Shown here in pieces: positions 53,147 to 62,874 of a DNA stretch of 64,000 nucleotides. A program made the position numbers and the translations under genes. The DNA lies in the NCBI RefSeq assembly GCF_002025665.1, contig NZ_CP018786.1, positions 3,782,001 through 3,846,000 of the forward strand. The letters run 5' to 3'. A model generated the notes under the pieces. That model searched no databases and was not told the DNA's origin. It worked only from the letters and a program-made list of their open reading frames with translations. This DNA is from Chryseobacterium indologenes (lineage in GTDB: Bacteria > Bacteroidota > Bacteroidia > Flavobacteriales > Weeksellaceae). Numbering within the stretch: position 1 is the first letter of the stretch; each line of letters begins with the position of its first letter.

Positions 53147-55942
53147 TTAAAATTCTAATTGCAGTCCTACCAAGATTGTTCTTACAGCAGGGTAAGTATA
53201 AAGGTTATATGCTCCTGGAACGAACAACGCTGTAGATTCACCAGATCCTACTGAAACCTCAGGTTCTCCGTGGAATTTAGTCACTGTAAATAGGTTTTGT
53301 CCCTGTACATATGCTCTAAGCTTATTGATTGGAGATCCTTCTCCAAGGAACGCTTTATCAAATGTATATCCTAGTGTAAGTGATCTTAATCTTAGGTAAT
53401 CTGATTTTTCAATCCACTGATCAGAATCACGCATACCGTTTGAGTCAACTTTCTGGAATACTCCTGTATCTCCAGGGTTTTGCCAAACCTGAGCAGCAGC
53501 CTGAGCCATATTTCTACCTGCAACAGCCAATGTTGGATCAACAGCAGCAGCATACATGTTGTTATAAGTATATCCACCTAACTTAAATGCGAAGTCAGCA
53601 CTGAAATCAAGTCCTTTATACTGAACTGTAGTTCCGAATCCACCAAAACTTTTTGGAAATGGAGATTTATCAGTAAGAGGAACTGCATTAGAAGCGCTGT
53701 AAACATCAGTAACATTTCCTGCTTTATCATAATATAATGCTTTTCCGTTACTTGGATCTACACCTGCAAATCTAACATTATAGAATACATATGGAGTCTC
53801 TCCTACTTTTAGATAAGTATCTCCTAAGTTTCTTTCTGTCTGACCATCTGCTAATTTATCAAGAACTGATTTCTGGAATGAGATATTAGCATGTAAGTTC
53901 CAGTTGAAATCTTTCTTCTTGATTACATCTACGCTAAGCTCTACTTCAAGACCTTTCTGAGACATATCTCCCGCATTGATATACTGGTAGTATCCTCCTT
54001 CCTGTTTGTCCAAAGGTACAAGCTGTACGAAATCTTTTCTCTTATTTTGATAAACTTCTACCGATCCACGAACTCTTCTGTTCCACATCGTAAAATCTAC
54101 CCCTAAGTTGGTAATCGCGTTAGATTCCCATTTAAGATTGCTGTTACCAATAATATAATACCCTTGTGAAGCTGTACCAGGATATGAAGTACCATTAGCA
54201 CCATATAAACCATAGCTGATATTATTGACATTATAGTAATCTGGTAAAGTACCATCGTTACCTGTTGTACCGTAAGATCCTCTAAGCTTTAAATCATTGA
54301 TAAACCCACCTTTCATGAAGTCTTCCTTCGCGATATTCCAAGCTGCACTTGCAGACCAGAAAATACCACTTTGATTATTGGCACCAAATCTTGATGAAGC
54401 ATCTCTTCTCAATGATCCTGTTACCAAATATCTTCCTTCATAATCATAGTTTAGTAAACCTGCTAAACTGAATAATGTATTTCTTACCTTAACTCCAGTA
54501 AATGTATTTCTGTCAGAAGGTGTTGTAATAGACGGAACATTGATTACCGGAGATTTCAATCCGTAAGCCCCACCGTTCATTGTTTCGTTGTAGTTATCGT
54601 TATATTCGATAAATCCTAAGAAATCAAAGTTGTGGCTGCCGTATGATTTTTTATAGTTAATGGAGTTATTCCAAGTATAGTTAAATGTATAGAATGAGTT
54701 TTTGTTCAATGAACCTGTAGGAACTTTGTTCACTGTGATATCCAGGTTTGAACCTTTCTTCAACCATTGAGTTCCCATGTACCAATCGAAAAGTCCGTTA
54801 AAGTTTGTTTTAAACTTCAGACCATCGATGATTTTATATTCTGCGAATAACGTTACCGGAATTCTCAGTCTCTGATCATCTAATCTATAGTTACGGATCT
54901 GCTCAACAACGTTAGAACCAGCTCTCATTGTCTGATTATAACTTCCATCTGCATTATAAACCGGCTCATATGGAGCATATTTATACATTGCTCCAAATGG
55001 GTTCTGCGTATTATTTCTGTCTCTGAAATTCTGAGTTTCCTGATACTGAACACCTAGGTTAATCCCTACGTTTAGTTTTTCACTCAGTTTATTTGTAAAC
55101 CCAAAGTTACCTGTATATCTCTTAAGCCCGTCGATATCTCTGATAATCCCGTTATCAGAATCATATCCTAAAGAGTAATAGAAAGTACTTTCTCTAGAAC
55201 CTCCTTGTGCACTGAATAAGTAAGACTGAATGCTTGAAGGCTTTAACAGGTCTTTTTGCCAGTTGTGATCATAGGCAGCAAGTGCATCTATTTCCTGTTG
55301 AGATCTTGGTTTAAATCCAAGGTATCCTAATTGATTCTGGAAATCCATCAACTCCCTAGAATTCATCATGGTGTAGTTCTTGTCTCTCATCTTTTCACTG
55401 AAACCAAATTTAGTTTCAAATGAATAGTGAGTTTTCCCAGCTTTTCCGGCCTTAGTAGTTACTACAACTACCCCATTTGCTCCTCTTGCACCATATTGTG
55501 CTGTAGCAGCAGCATCTTTAAGAATTGAAATAGACTCTACGTCTGCAGGGTTGATTGCACTAAACTGTCTTGCAGTCATATACATTCCATTTACTACATA
55601 AGTAGGCTCTGAAGAACCACCAACACCGGCAATACCTCTTACCTGAATGGTAGCAGCAGCACCTGGCTGCCCAGTAGTACTTTGTACAAATACCCCTGAA
55701 GCTCTACCCTGTAAAGAGTTACCAATAGATGTTGTAGGAGAGTTTCTTCTGATTTCATCACCACCAACAACAGCCTGAGCCTGGGTAATTTCATCTGCTT
55801 TTTTCTTCTGGTATCCAGTAACGATTACCTCATCGATCTTATTCTCCTTCAGAACAGAATCATTCTTAGATTTTTGCGCAAAAGCAGCTTGTCCTAAAAA
55901 AAACAAAGCTCCTGCACTTAATACATGTAACTTCACATTCAT
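53147..55942 (-). CDS. SusC/RagA TonB-dependent transporter (pair 3)
   Basis: A 931-residue TonB-dependent receptor from the ATG at 55942, chosen because MNVKLHVLSAGALFFLGQ then begins a signal peptide and matches the start of the neighbouring SusC. A frame eight codons longer exists. TonB box IDEVIVTGYQKKK, plug VRGIAGVGGSSEPTYVVNG and ISILKDAAATAQYGARGANG, barrel ending ILVGLQLEF. No carboxypeptidase-like N-terminal domain. First gene of susC-susD; a variant -7 box CATATTTG lies at 55978-55971. Confidence 0.94.
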   Translation of the reverse strand: MNVKLHVLSAGALFFLGQAAFAQKSKNDSVLKENKIDEVIVTGYQKKKADEITQAQAVVGGDEIRRNSPTTSIGNSLQGRASGVFVQSTTGQPGAAATIQVRGIAGVGGSSEPTYVVNGMYMTARQFSAINPADVESISILKDAAATAQYGARGANGVVVVTTKAGKAGKTHYSFETKFGFSEKMRDKNYTMMNSRELMDFQNQLGYLGFKPRSQQEIDALAAYDHNWQKDLLKPSSIQSYLFSAQGGSRESTFYYSLGYDSDNGIIRDIDGLKRYTGNFGFTNKLSEKLNVGINLGVQYQETQNFRDRNNTQNPFGAMYKYAPYEPVYNADGSYNQTMRAGSNVVEQIRNYRLDDQRLRIPVTLFAEYKIIDGLKFKTNFNGLFDWYMGTQWLKKGSNLDITVNKVPTGSLNKNSFYTFNYTWNNSINYKKSYGSHNFDFLGFIEYNDNYNETMNGGAYGLKSPVINVPSITTPSDRNTFTGVKVRNTLFSLAGLLNYDYEGRYLVTGSLRRDASSRFGANNQSGIFWSASAAWNIAKEDFMKGGFINDLKLRGSYGTTGNDGTLPDYYNVNNISYGLYGANGTSYPGTASQGYYIIGNSNLKWESNAITNLGVDFTMWNRRVRGSVEVYQNKRKDFVQLVPLDKQEGGYYQYINAGDMSQKGLEVELSVDVIKKKDFNWNLHANISFQKSVLDKLADGQTERNLGDTYLKVGETPYVFYNVRFAGVDPSNGKALYYDKAGNVTDVYSASNAVPLTDKSPFPKSFGGFGTTVQYKGLDFSADFAFKLGGYTYNNMYAAAVDPTLAVAGRNMAQAAAQVWQNPGDTGVFQKVDSNGMRDSDQWIEKSDYLRLRSLTLGYTFDKAFLGEGSPINKLRAYVQGQNLFTVTKFHGEPEVSVGSGESTALFVPGAYNLYTYPAVRTILVGLQLEF

Positions 55943-55970
55943 ATTAACAGATTTTAATATATTCAAGGGA

Positions 55971-55978
55971 CAAATATG
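55971..55978 (-). promoter_or_regulatory. Probable -7 element of susC (pair 3)
   Basis: Minus-strand CATATTTG differs by one base from TAnnTTTG. The same ACATATTTGT decamer occurs before the susC of pair 4 at nearly the same distance from the ATG. Confidence 0.45.
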
Positions 55979-56492
55979 TCAATAAATATCTGTAACATCA
56001 ATTCATTAAACTCTGAAAACAGGCTTCCAGAAAGGAGAAATTCACAGTCATACTTGAAAAATGATAGAGAATTATTTTAATTACATTTAAAAAATTAACA
56101 AAAAATAAGTCAATTTATATATTAACGGAATTTTAATAAATTTGAAAATTAAAATCAATTTACATCAATAACAATTTAATGATTAAAAAAATAAACTTAA
56201 AAATTATTTTTAACTAAAAAAATAAAATAAATTAATTTTAAATTTTGATGAAAACGAAGAAAAAATCAACCTATTTTTTTAAATTTTATGTAAAAAATAC
56301 ATCTTTAAAAGCAGAAGACCCTATTCTAAAGAGGGTCTCGCTTTAATTAACATTAAAAAAAGGTTAACATACTATACCTCTCAATCTGTTGATAGCTTTT
56401 AATTTTTCAAGAATATTTATCAACGTTTTCCAACTATTTCATTATTATTCATAAAAAAATATATTTGCTTTATCAGATACCTATATGAAATT
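55979..56492. other. AT-rich intergenic region with one hairpin
   Basis: No gene seen. A hairpin AGACCCT/AGGGTCT (56316-56322 with 56332-56338) may be a weak terminator for the susD upstream. The rest is extremely AT-rich promoter DNA. Confidence 0.45.
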
Positions 56493-58079
56493 CTACCAAC
56501 CTGGGTTTTGTTGAGAGGCAAGCAATGGATTATTGACTACTTCATCATTCGGAATAGGCCATAAAATTCTGAAATCAGTTTTTGGAATCATAGCTACTCC
56601 AAGTGGTCCTGTATAAGGTGTTCCCAATGTAAATGCCGATCCTGCAGGCATACTGTTAGCCATTTTAGCCGGGATACCCGGAGTAGGAACTAAATCATCA
56701 TAAAGTAATCTCTGAATATCTCCCCATCTCATTCCTTCTCCCAAAAATTCAATTCTTCTCTCAGTAATAATAGCATCTACCAGAGAACTTATATTTGCAA
56801 ATGATGCCGAAGTATACTGCTGAGCAGCTATATTAGCCAAGGATCTGTTTCTTACTTTATTCAGTTGAGTAATAGCATCGGTAATATTACCTAATCTTGC
56901 ATTCGCTTCTGCCATAGATAAAAGCACTTCAGGATATCTTATAATAGGACTTCCATCTGATAAATTCGTCACATCTTTATATTTATTGATAAACTTTACC
57001 CCTGCAGAAGATGTTCTCACCATTCCGGTTTCCATTCTTCTTTTATCATCAACCATCCATCTTGGGCTTCGCCAAATAATAGGACTGATACAAACCAATG
57101 ATCTGTTATTATACATTGATGCTAATGCTGCATTACTTCCGGGATTTGTATTAGCAGAATTTTCTATACTAAATATAGATTCCGAATTGTTGTAGTTATT
57201 AGCTAATACAAATGGCAGCTCAGGAGAACCCATAAGAGAATATAATCCATTCAATTTTGCACCTTCTACCAGAACCTTGTTCCAGTTCCTCATGTGTAAA
57301 TAGGCTCTTACTTTTAAAGCGATCACTGCTTCTTTGGTTGCTCTGGTAATTTTGGCATTTCCTGTTCTTGCACTTTTATTAGCGGTCAAAGATTCTGCTT
57401 TATCTAAATCTGCAATAATTTTAGCATATGTTTCTGCCACTGTTCCTCTTCCCACCTTTAAACCTTCTTCAATTGCAGCAGGGGTAGAAATTGCTGTTAC
57501 TCTATAAGGAATACCAGGATGGCTGGCATCAGTTGTAAAATTATATGGCTGTGAAAAATGCTTTAGTAATTCCAAATGTGCTAACGCCCGTAGAAAATAC
57601 ATTTCACCCAGATAATTGTCCCGAACTGCTGTTGAAATGACGCCGGTACTTTCTGCTTTCCCTAAACCTTCTATCGCAATATTTGCTTTATTAATAAGAC
57701 CATAAGCATTCATCCAATAATGAACATTGTTGGGAGTTCCTCCATCATAGGTTGCAGTATAGGTAAGTTGATAAAATGTAGCTGTATTTACCACATCTTC
57801 TCCACGTACATCATTTTGCTCAACATAGGCTGCTCCAAAAACGTATCCCCTGGGAGTATTCGCAGCATCAGGAGTTGTTTTATAAATTCCATTCTGAGCA
57901 GCATTATATACTCCCATAATTGCTAGATCAACATTTACGGATGTAGCAAAAGCAGCATCCTCATAAATATTATTATAGGGTTGCAAATCTAAAGTTTCCC
58001 TCTCTGAGCAAGAGTTGATAAATCCTGTTAATAATATTAAGAAAACGGATATTCTTTTTTTTATGATATTGTTTTTCAT
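56493..58079 (-). CDS. SusD/RagB-family lipoprotein (pair 4)
   Basis: A 528-residue SusD-like lipoprotein with lipobox GFINSC near residue 24. Core YLGEMYFLRALAHLELLKHFS and KEAVIALKVRAYLHMRNWNKV, and terminal IITERRIEFLGEGMRWGDIQRLL. Its gene follows susC by 11 bases. As in pair 3, no degrading enzyme is nearby, so substrate cannot be assigned. Confidence 0.93.
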   Translation of the reverse strand: MKNNIIKKRISVFLILLTGFINSCSERETLDLQPYNNIYEDAAFATSVNVDLAIMGVYNAAQNGIYKTTPDAANTPRGYVFGAAYVEQNDVRGEDVVNTATFYQLTYTATYDGGTPNNVHYWMNAYGLINKANIAIEGLGKAESTGVISTAVRDNYLGEMYFLRALAHLELLKHFSQPYNFTTDASHPGIPYRVTAISTPAAIEEGLKVGRGTVAETYAKIIADLDKAESLTANKSARTGNAKITRATKEAVIALKVRAYLHMRNWNKVLVEGAKLNGLYSLMGSPELPFVLANNYNNSESIFSIENSANTNPGSNAALASMYNNRSLVCISPIIWRSPRWMVDDKRRMETGMVRTSSAGVKFINKYKDVTNLSDGSPIIRYPEVLLSMAEANARLGNITDAITQLNKVRNRSLANIAAQQYTSASFANISSLVDAIITERRIEFLGEGMRWGDIQRLLYDDLVPTPGIPAKMANSMPAGSAFTLGTPYTGPLGVAMIPKTDFRILWPIPNDEVVNNPLLASQQNPGW

Positions 58080-58090
58080 TGTTATTTATT

Positions 58091-60970
58091 TTATAATGAA
58101 ATATTTAAGCCCATACTGAATACTCTCTGACGAGGTGTTCCATTAAAATCTACACCTGCAGATTCCATTTCAGGATCTAACCCTTTGTATTTAGTAATAA
58201 TGAATGCATTCTGAGCCTGAAAATAAATTCTCAGTTTTTTTACTCCAACTGGTTTAAGAATCTTTTCCGGGAAGCTATATCCTAAGCTAATGATATCAAA
58301 TTTCATGAAGCTTCCGTCTTCTAAAAATCTTGATGAAGCATTACTTGTCTGATTGGTAAATGTATTATCAGCAAAATACAACTTGGGAGTCATTCCGTCA
58401 CCAGGATTTGAAGGACTTTGCCATCTTCCCAGGATCTCAGCAGAATTATTATTGAAATTCAATGTCATTAAATCTCTTCTGGTCGCATTAAATATTTTAT
58501 TTCCACCACTATATCTGACTGTTGTTCCCAAATCAAAATCATAGAATCTGAATCTTAAACTCAGTGCTCCAAAATATTTTGGTAATGTACCTCCAAGAAT
58601 TTTCTTATCTGATAAACTCAAAGAAGCAGACTTACTAACGTCATTAGGATTAGATGGGTCGAAAACAGCATAAACACCCTTTCCAACAAGCCCCTGCACC
58701 AAACTTCCATCAGCTTTGTAATAAACAGGGTTTCCATTTACAGCATTTACCCCCCAATACTCAAAACCATAAATGGACTTTAAAGACTCTCCTACGCGAA
58801 TGATATTATTGGCAGTAGGAAATATATCAGCGTTATTGTTTGCTAAAGCCAGCACTTTATTATTCATTAGTGTCAAGTTAGCATTGATGTCCAAACCAAA
58901 CTTTTCAGTATTGACAATATTATAATCAGCAGAAAACTCGAATCCACGATTTCGCATATCCCCAATATTTTTAGAGATACTGTTATTAGGAACTCCAAGG
59001 GATAATGCAAGAGGAGAATCCAAAATCATATCTGTAATCTTATTCTCAAAGTAATCAAATGTCAGTTTCAGTTTGTTTTTAAATAATGAAAAATCTACTC
59101 CATAATCCATTTTATTACTTGTTTCCCACATAAGATTTGGGTTATTTATCTGTGAATAAGCGACACCGTTATAATCTGCATATTTGAAATTGCTATATAA
59201 TCCCATATATGGATAGTTACCAATATCGGTATTTCCAACTTTCGCATAGGAAGCTCTTAATTTAAGATCTGAAATTACTTTACGAGCTCCTTCCATAAAA
59301 TCTTCTTTACTTACTGTCCAGCCTACTGATACTCCCGGAAAACTACCCCACTTATTTCTGGAAGGCAATGAAGACAGTCCATCTCTTCTGACAGAAGCCT
59401 GTAAAAAATATTTACCATCATAATTATAATTAAACCTTCCAGCGTATGATATAATTCCTTGCTCTGTAATTCCTCCGCCGGATTGTGGTGTACCTACAGA
59501 TCCGGAAATAATTCCATTATTAAAAAAAGGAGTAGATAAATTTTTTCCTCCTCCATAAAAACTTTGTAACTTCTGTTTCTGATATTCATGCACCATTACT
59601 AAAGTAACATGATGTTTTTCTGCCAATGTTTTATTGAATGTCAGAATATTCTGAATATTATTTCTTAAATAATCAGAAAAATCATTTCTAATCTCTCCAT
59701 TTGTCCCCTGGCCATCTCCATGTACAGGATTATAATAGTAAAATCCTTTGGTCTGGGATTGGTCAACACTTACCTGAAATCTATAATTCAGAAACGGATA
59801 TAATCTCACTTCTGAATAAACAGATCCGATAAGTCTGTTTACACTGGATTGCAACTTATTATTATCAAGCACATACATAATATTGGTAATATTATCTCCG
59901 GCCGGCAATAAGTTCTGCCACCTCCCCACTATTCTGGGATCAGAAAAATCAATATTGTATCCTGTAGGATGATCAGGGTTATAAATCGGAGTATTGGGCA
60001 ATTGCTTGATGGCATTGTAAATATTTCCAGAAAGTGAAGATGCTCCGGTATTTAATCCAACATAATCAGTTTTTGTAAAGCTAAGGTTAGTTCCAATTTT
60101 TAACCAATCAAAAGCCTGATGGTCTATATTAGCTCTGGTAGAAAATCTTTTCATTTCATTAGGAATAGCAACCCCCTCCTGCTTGGTATATCCTATAGAA
60201 GTGTAGTAACTTGACTTTCCGAATGCTCCTGAAACAGATAAAAGATTATCTGTCTGAAAAGCCGCAGATCTTAAAACTGCTTTTTGCCAATCTGTATTAT
60301 ACTGTGTACCCACTGCAATGGCTGATTGACCTGCGTTTGCTCTCTTCTCATTTGAAATAGTAATAAAATCCGGGGTCTGCAATAGATTGTATAGACCTAT
60401 TGGCATTGCATATCCTGCATAATTATTAAAATTCAGGTTTAGCTTCCCGCTTTTCCCTTTTTTGGTGGTAATCAGGATGACTCCGTTTGCCGCTCTGGAT
60501 CCATAGATAGCCGTTGCTGCACCATCTTTTAAGACTTCAAAAGATTCAATATCATTTGGATTAATATCTCCAAGACCGTTGGTAGAAGTCTGCCCACCAA
60601 CATCACCCGAGAAAATGGGTATTCCATCAACAATATACAAAGGAGAGATCCCGGAATTAATTGAACCAACCCCTCTTATCCGTACTCTGGGCGCTTCCCC
60701 CAAAATACCTGTAGTACTTGTGATCTGAACACCTGCTGCTTTACCTGCCAACTGCTGCTCAAAACTCGGAGCCGCAATAGTAGAAATATCGGAGGCTTTA
60801 ATCGATGCTACAGATCCTGTAACTTCTTTTTTCTTCTGCGTTCCGTATCCTACTACCACAACATCTTCTAGTTGTGTGGTAATGGTATCCTTTTTTGCTT
60901 TTTGTGCCATTAAACCTTGTCCTAAAAAAAACAGAGCACTTGCACTGAGCACATGTAATTTTCCATTCAT
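58091..60970 (-). CDS. SusC/RagA TonB-dependent transporter (pair 4)
   Basis: A 959-residue TonB-dependent receptor from the ATG at 60970, where MNGKLHVLSASALFFLGQ begins a signal peptide almost identical to that of the SusC at 53147-55942. A longer frame to 61039 would spoil the signal peptide. TonB box EDVVVVGYGTQKKKEVTG, plug VRIRGVGSINSGISPLYIVD and FEVLKDGAATAIYGSRAANG, barrel ending VFSMGLNISL. Probably its own operon with susD. Confidence 0.94.
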   Translation of the reverse strand: MNGKLHVLSASALFFLGQGLMAQKAKKDTITTQLEDVVVVGYGTQKKKEVTGSVASIKASDISTIAAPSFEQQLAGKAAGVQITSTTGILGEAPRVRIRGVGSINSGISPLYIVDGIPIFSGDVGGQTSTNGLGDINPNDIESFEVLKDGAATAIYGSRAANGVILITTKKGKSGKLNLNFNNYAGYAMPIGLYNLLQTPDFITISNEKRANAGQSAIAVGTQYNTDWQKAVLRSAAFQTDNLLSVSGAFGKSSYYTSIGYTKQEGVAIPNEMKRFSTRANIDHQAFDWLKIGTNLSFTKTDYVGLNTGASSLSGNIYNAIKQLPNTPIYNPDHPTGYNIDFSDPRIVGRWQNLLPAGDNITNIMYVLDNNKLQSSVNRLIGSVYSEVRLYPFLNYRFQVSVDQSQTKGFYYYNPVHGDGQGTNGEIRNDFSDYLRNNIQNILTFNKTLAEKHHVTLVMVHEYQKQKLQSFYGGGKNLSTPFFNNGIISGSVGTPQSGGGITEQGIISYAGRFNYNYDGKYFLQASVRRDGLSSLPSRNKWGSFPGVSVGWTVSKEDFMEGARKVISDLKLRASYAKVGNTDIGNYPYMGLYSNFKYADYNGVAYSQINNPNLMWETSNKMDYGVDFSLFKNKLKLTFDYFENKITDMILDSPLALSLGVPNNSISKNIGDMRNRGFEFSADYNIVNTEKFGLDINANLTLMNNKVLALANNNADIFPTANNIIRVGESLKSIYGFEYWGVNAVNGNPVYYKADGSLVQGLVGKGVYAVFDPSNPNDVSKSASLSLSDKKILGGTLPKYFGALSLRFRFYDFDLGTTVRYSGGNKIFNATRRDLMTLNFNNNSAEILGRWQSPSNPGDGMTPKLYFADNTFTNQTSNASSRFLEDGSFMKFDIISLGYSFPEKILKPVGVKKLRIYFQAQNAFIITKYKGLDPEMESAGVDFNGTPRQRVFSMGLNISL

Positions 60971-60996
60971 ATTAACATATTTTAAGAATAAAGAAA

Positions 60997-61004
60997 CAAA
61001 TATG
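60997..61004 (-). promoter_or_regulatory. Probable -7 element of susC (pair 4)
   Basis: Minus-strand CATATTTG inside ACATATTTGT, the same decamer as before the pair 3 susC, 26 bases before the ATG. Confidence 0.45.
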
Positions 61005-61324
61005 TTAATAATCCTTAACAGATTCAACTCACAAAACACTGTAAAACAACACCTTAAAAATATTTAATTCTTAATAAAGATTAATAAATACCATCCCAGA
61101 TCGGGAATTATTCTTATTAATTAAAAAAATAAATCAGAATAGACATTTGACTCTATTTTAACAAGTGAAAAAAAAACCACAAGGTTTAACTTTATTAAAA
61201 AAAACAGTGCAAAAAATTAACAGAATGTAAAATTTATCTTAAAAAAAATCAAAATAAAACAATACAAATTCGCATAAAAGCATATAAATGATTAAAATAT
61301 ACCATAAAAAATATTCCCAAAAAG
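61005..61324. other. AT-rich intergenic region
   Basis: About 320 bases of very AT-rich DNA upstream of the pair 4 susC promoter. No gene, RNA or repeat was recognised. Confidence 0.45.
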
Positions 61325-61353
61325 AAAAGCATCTCAAAATATGAGATGCTTTT
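61325..61353 (-). terminator. Terminator after HMG-CoA synthase gene
   Basis: AAAAGCATCTCA (61325-61336) pairs with TGAGATGCTTTT (61342-61353); on the minus strand a T-rich stretch follows. Confidence 0.88.
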
Positions 61354-61376
61354 CTACGATTTACTAAAGGATAGTC

Positions 61377-62705
61377 TTACTTATGATAACTATAATACCT
61401 AGCTCCAATTAAAACCGGATTTTCAGTTTCAATAGAAACAAGTTCAAAACCTTTATATTGATTATTTACAGATTCCTTCAATTGTTTTCTGTGAAGTTTC
61501 TCATAGGTATCAAAATCAACAGAAGTTCTTTGGTTTAGTTTTTCGAATAAATTCCATTTCTCCACTACTTTTCTCCAGCCATCTGACACTTTACCTGCAA
61601 AAACCTTTGATTTTGAACCGCTTCCATAACCTACAAAACCAATTTCTTTTCCTGTAAGTTCTTCATTTTCATTAAAAGAAGTCTGTAATGCGGAAAGCAA
61701 TGCCATAAAAATAGAAGCAGTGTACATATTCCCGATCTCGGAAGAAGCTCTCTGGGTCTTTTCTATCTTATCATTAATTAACTTCAGATAGTCTTCAGAT
61801 TTAGCTACTGCTTTTTGTTCATCTGCGGTTTCATAGGAAAGACCATTCTCCAGGCTATAGATTTCTGTAAAAACCCTTTTCCCATGGAAGGCATAAGGAA
61901 GATGGAAAATAATGTATTTCCAGTTTTCATACGGCTTTTCCTGCCCTGTTATTTCTTTATAATGATTGTAAGCTTCTCTTATTCTGTCCTGATAGCACTG
62001 GTTAGAATATTGCCCGTCAAAAACAGGCTCATCTGTAAAAATTTCAATGGTGTCAGGATATGCTTCCGGAGCTCCATTCAAGTCTTCTTTCTTATATGAT
62101 CTTCTCGGTTTGAAAAAATCAAAGACACTTTCTGAGGCAACTCCCCAATTATTTTCTATTTCAAGAAGATCCGGTTTTGAGGAAATCAAAAGAGCAACAG
62201 CACCGCCTCCTTGTGTATATTCTCCTGATGAAGCCAATTCGTATTTTGCATAGTCACTGGCAATAACGACTGCTTTTTTATCAGGATTTACTCTTACAAA
62301 GTCCAGAGCGTTATGCAATGCATCTACTCCTCCTACACAGGCAAAAGTCATATCCAATACGTCACAGTTTCTGAAACATCTTGTTCCAAATTCTTCTTCC
62401 AATACTTTTTCTACCATTTGTACAGCATAGGAAGCTGTAGGTTTTGCAGCATCCACCGCGCTTTCTGTTCCAAGGTATACTCTTGCTATTTCTTTAGGAT
62501 TGATTTGATAGTCTTTTATAAGCTTTAGTAATGCTTCTGCTGCAAAAGTAGCAGCATCTTCATGAACATCAGAAAGTCCCATTTTATGAAGACCTAAGCC
62601 TTTTTCCAATTTTGCTGGTTCTATTCCTCTTTTTTCTGCTAAATCCTTAATTTCCAAATATAAACCAGGCACATAATAACCCGCTGCTTCAATTCCAAAA
62701 CTCAT
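61377..62705 (-). CDS. Hydroxymethylglutaryl-CoA synthase
   Basis: A 442-residue thiolase-fold enzyme that condenses acetyl-CoA and acetoacetyl-CoA to HMG-CoA. The nucleophile is Cys123 in DMTFACVGGVDALHNAL. The N-terminal GIEAAGYYVPGLYLEI and the glycine-rich GKEIGFVGYGSGSKSKVFAG near residue 360 are also typical, and His in IIFHLPYAFHGKR is the likely catalytic His. Flavobacteriia make isoprenoids by the mevalonate pathway, so this is probably its entry enzyme. Single gene with its own terminator. Confidence 0.92.
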   Translation of the reverse strand: MSFGIEAAGYYVPGLYLEIKDLAEKRGIEPAKLEKGLGLHKMGLSDVHEDAATFAAEALLKLIKDYQINPKEIARVYLGTESAVDAAKPTASYAVQMVEKVLEEEFGTRCFRNCDVLDMTFACVGGVDALHNALDFVRVNPDKKAVVIASDYAKYELASSGEYTQGGGAVALLISSKPDLLEIENNWGVASESVFDFFKPRRSYKKEDLNGAPEAYPDTIEIFTDEPVFDGQYSNQCYQDRIREAYNHYKEITGQEKPYENWKYIIFHLPYAFHGKRVFTEIYSLENGLSYETADEQKAVAKSEDYLKLINDKIEKTQRASSEIGNMYTASIFMALLSALQTSFNENEELTGKEIGFVGYGSGSKSKVFAGKVSDGWRKVVEKWNLFEKLNQRTSVDFDTYEKLHRKQLKESVNNQYKGFELVSIETENPVLIGARYYSYHK

Positions 62706-62837
62706 AATTGTCTAAATTTTAAACGAATTTATGAAAGATAATGCAAAAAACAGTCGTAAAAAATGCTAATTTTTGCAACATCGTTAAAAACCAATGTATT
62801 TAAAAATAAAATCTAACAATTTAGGTATACGTAACTA

Positions 62838-62867
62838 TAAAAAGAAAGCCAGCAAATCTGCCGGCTT
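62838..62867 (-). terminator. Terminator after the M1 aminopeptidase gene
   Basis: Minus-strand AAGCCGGCA pairs with TGCTGGCTT (one G-U pair) around GATT, followed by TCTTTTTAT. Confidence 0.8.
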
Positions 62868-62874
62868 CATTTTT

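Noticed and set aside
60971..61039. Upstream extension of the pair 4 SusC
   Set aside because: It adds residues before a good signal peptide and covers the probable promoter.
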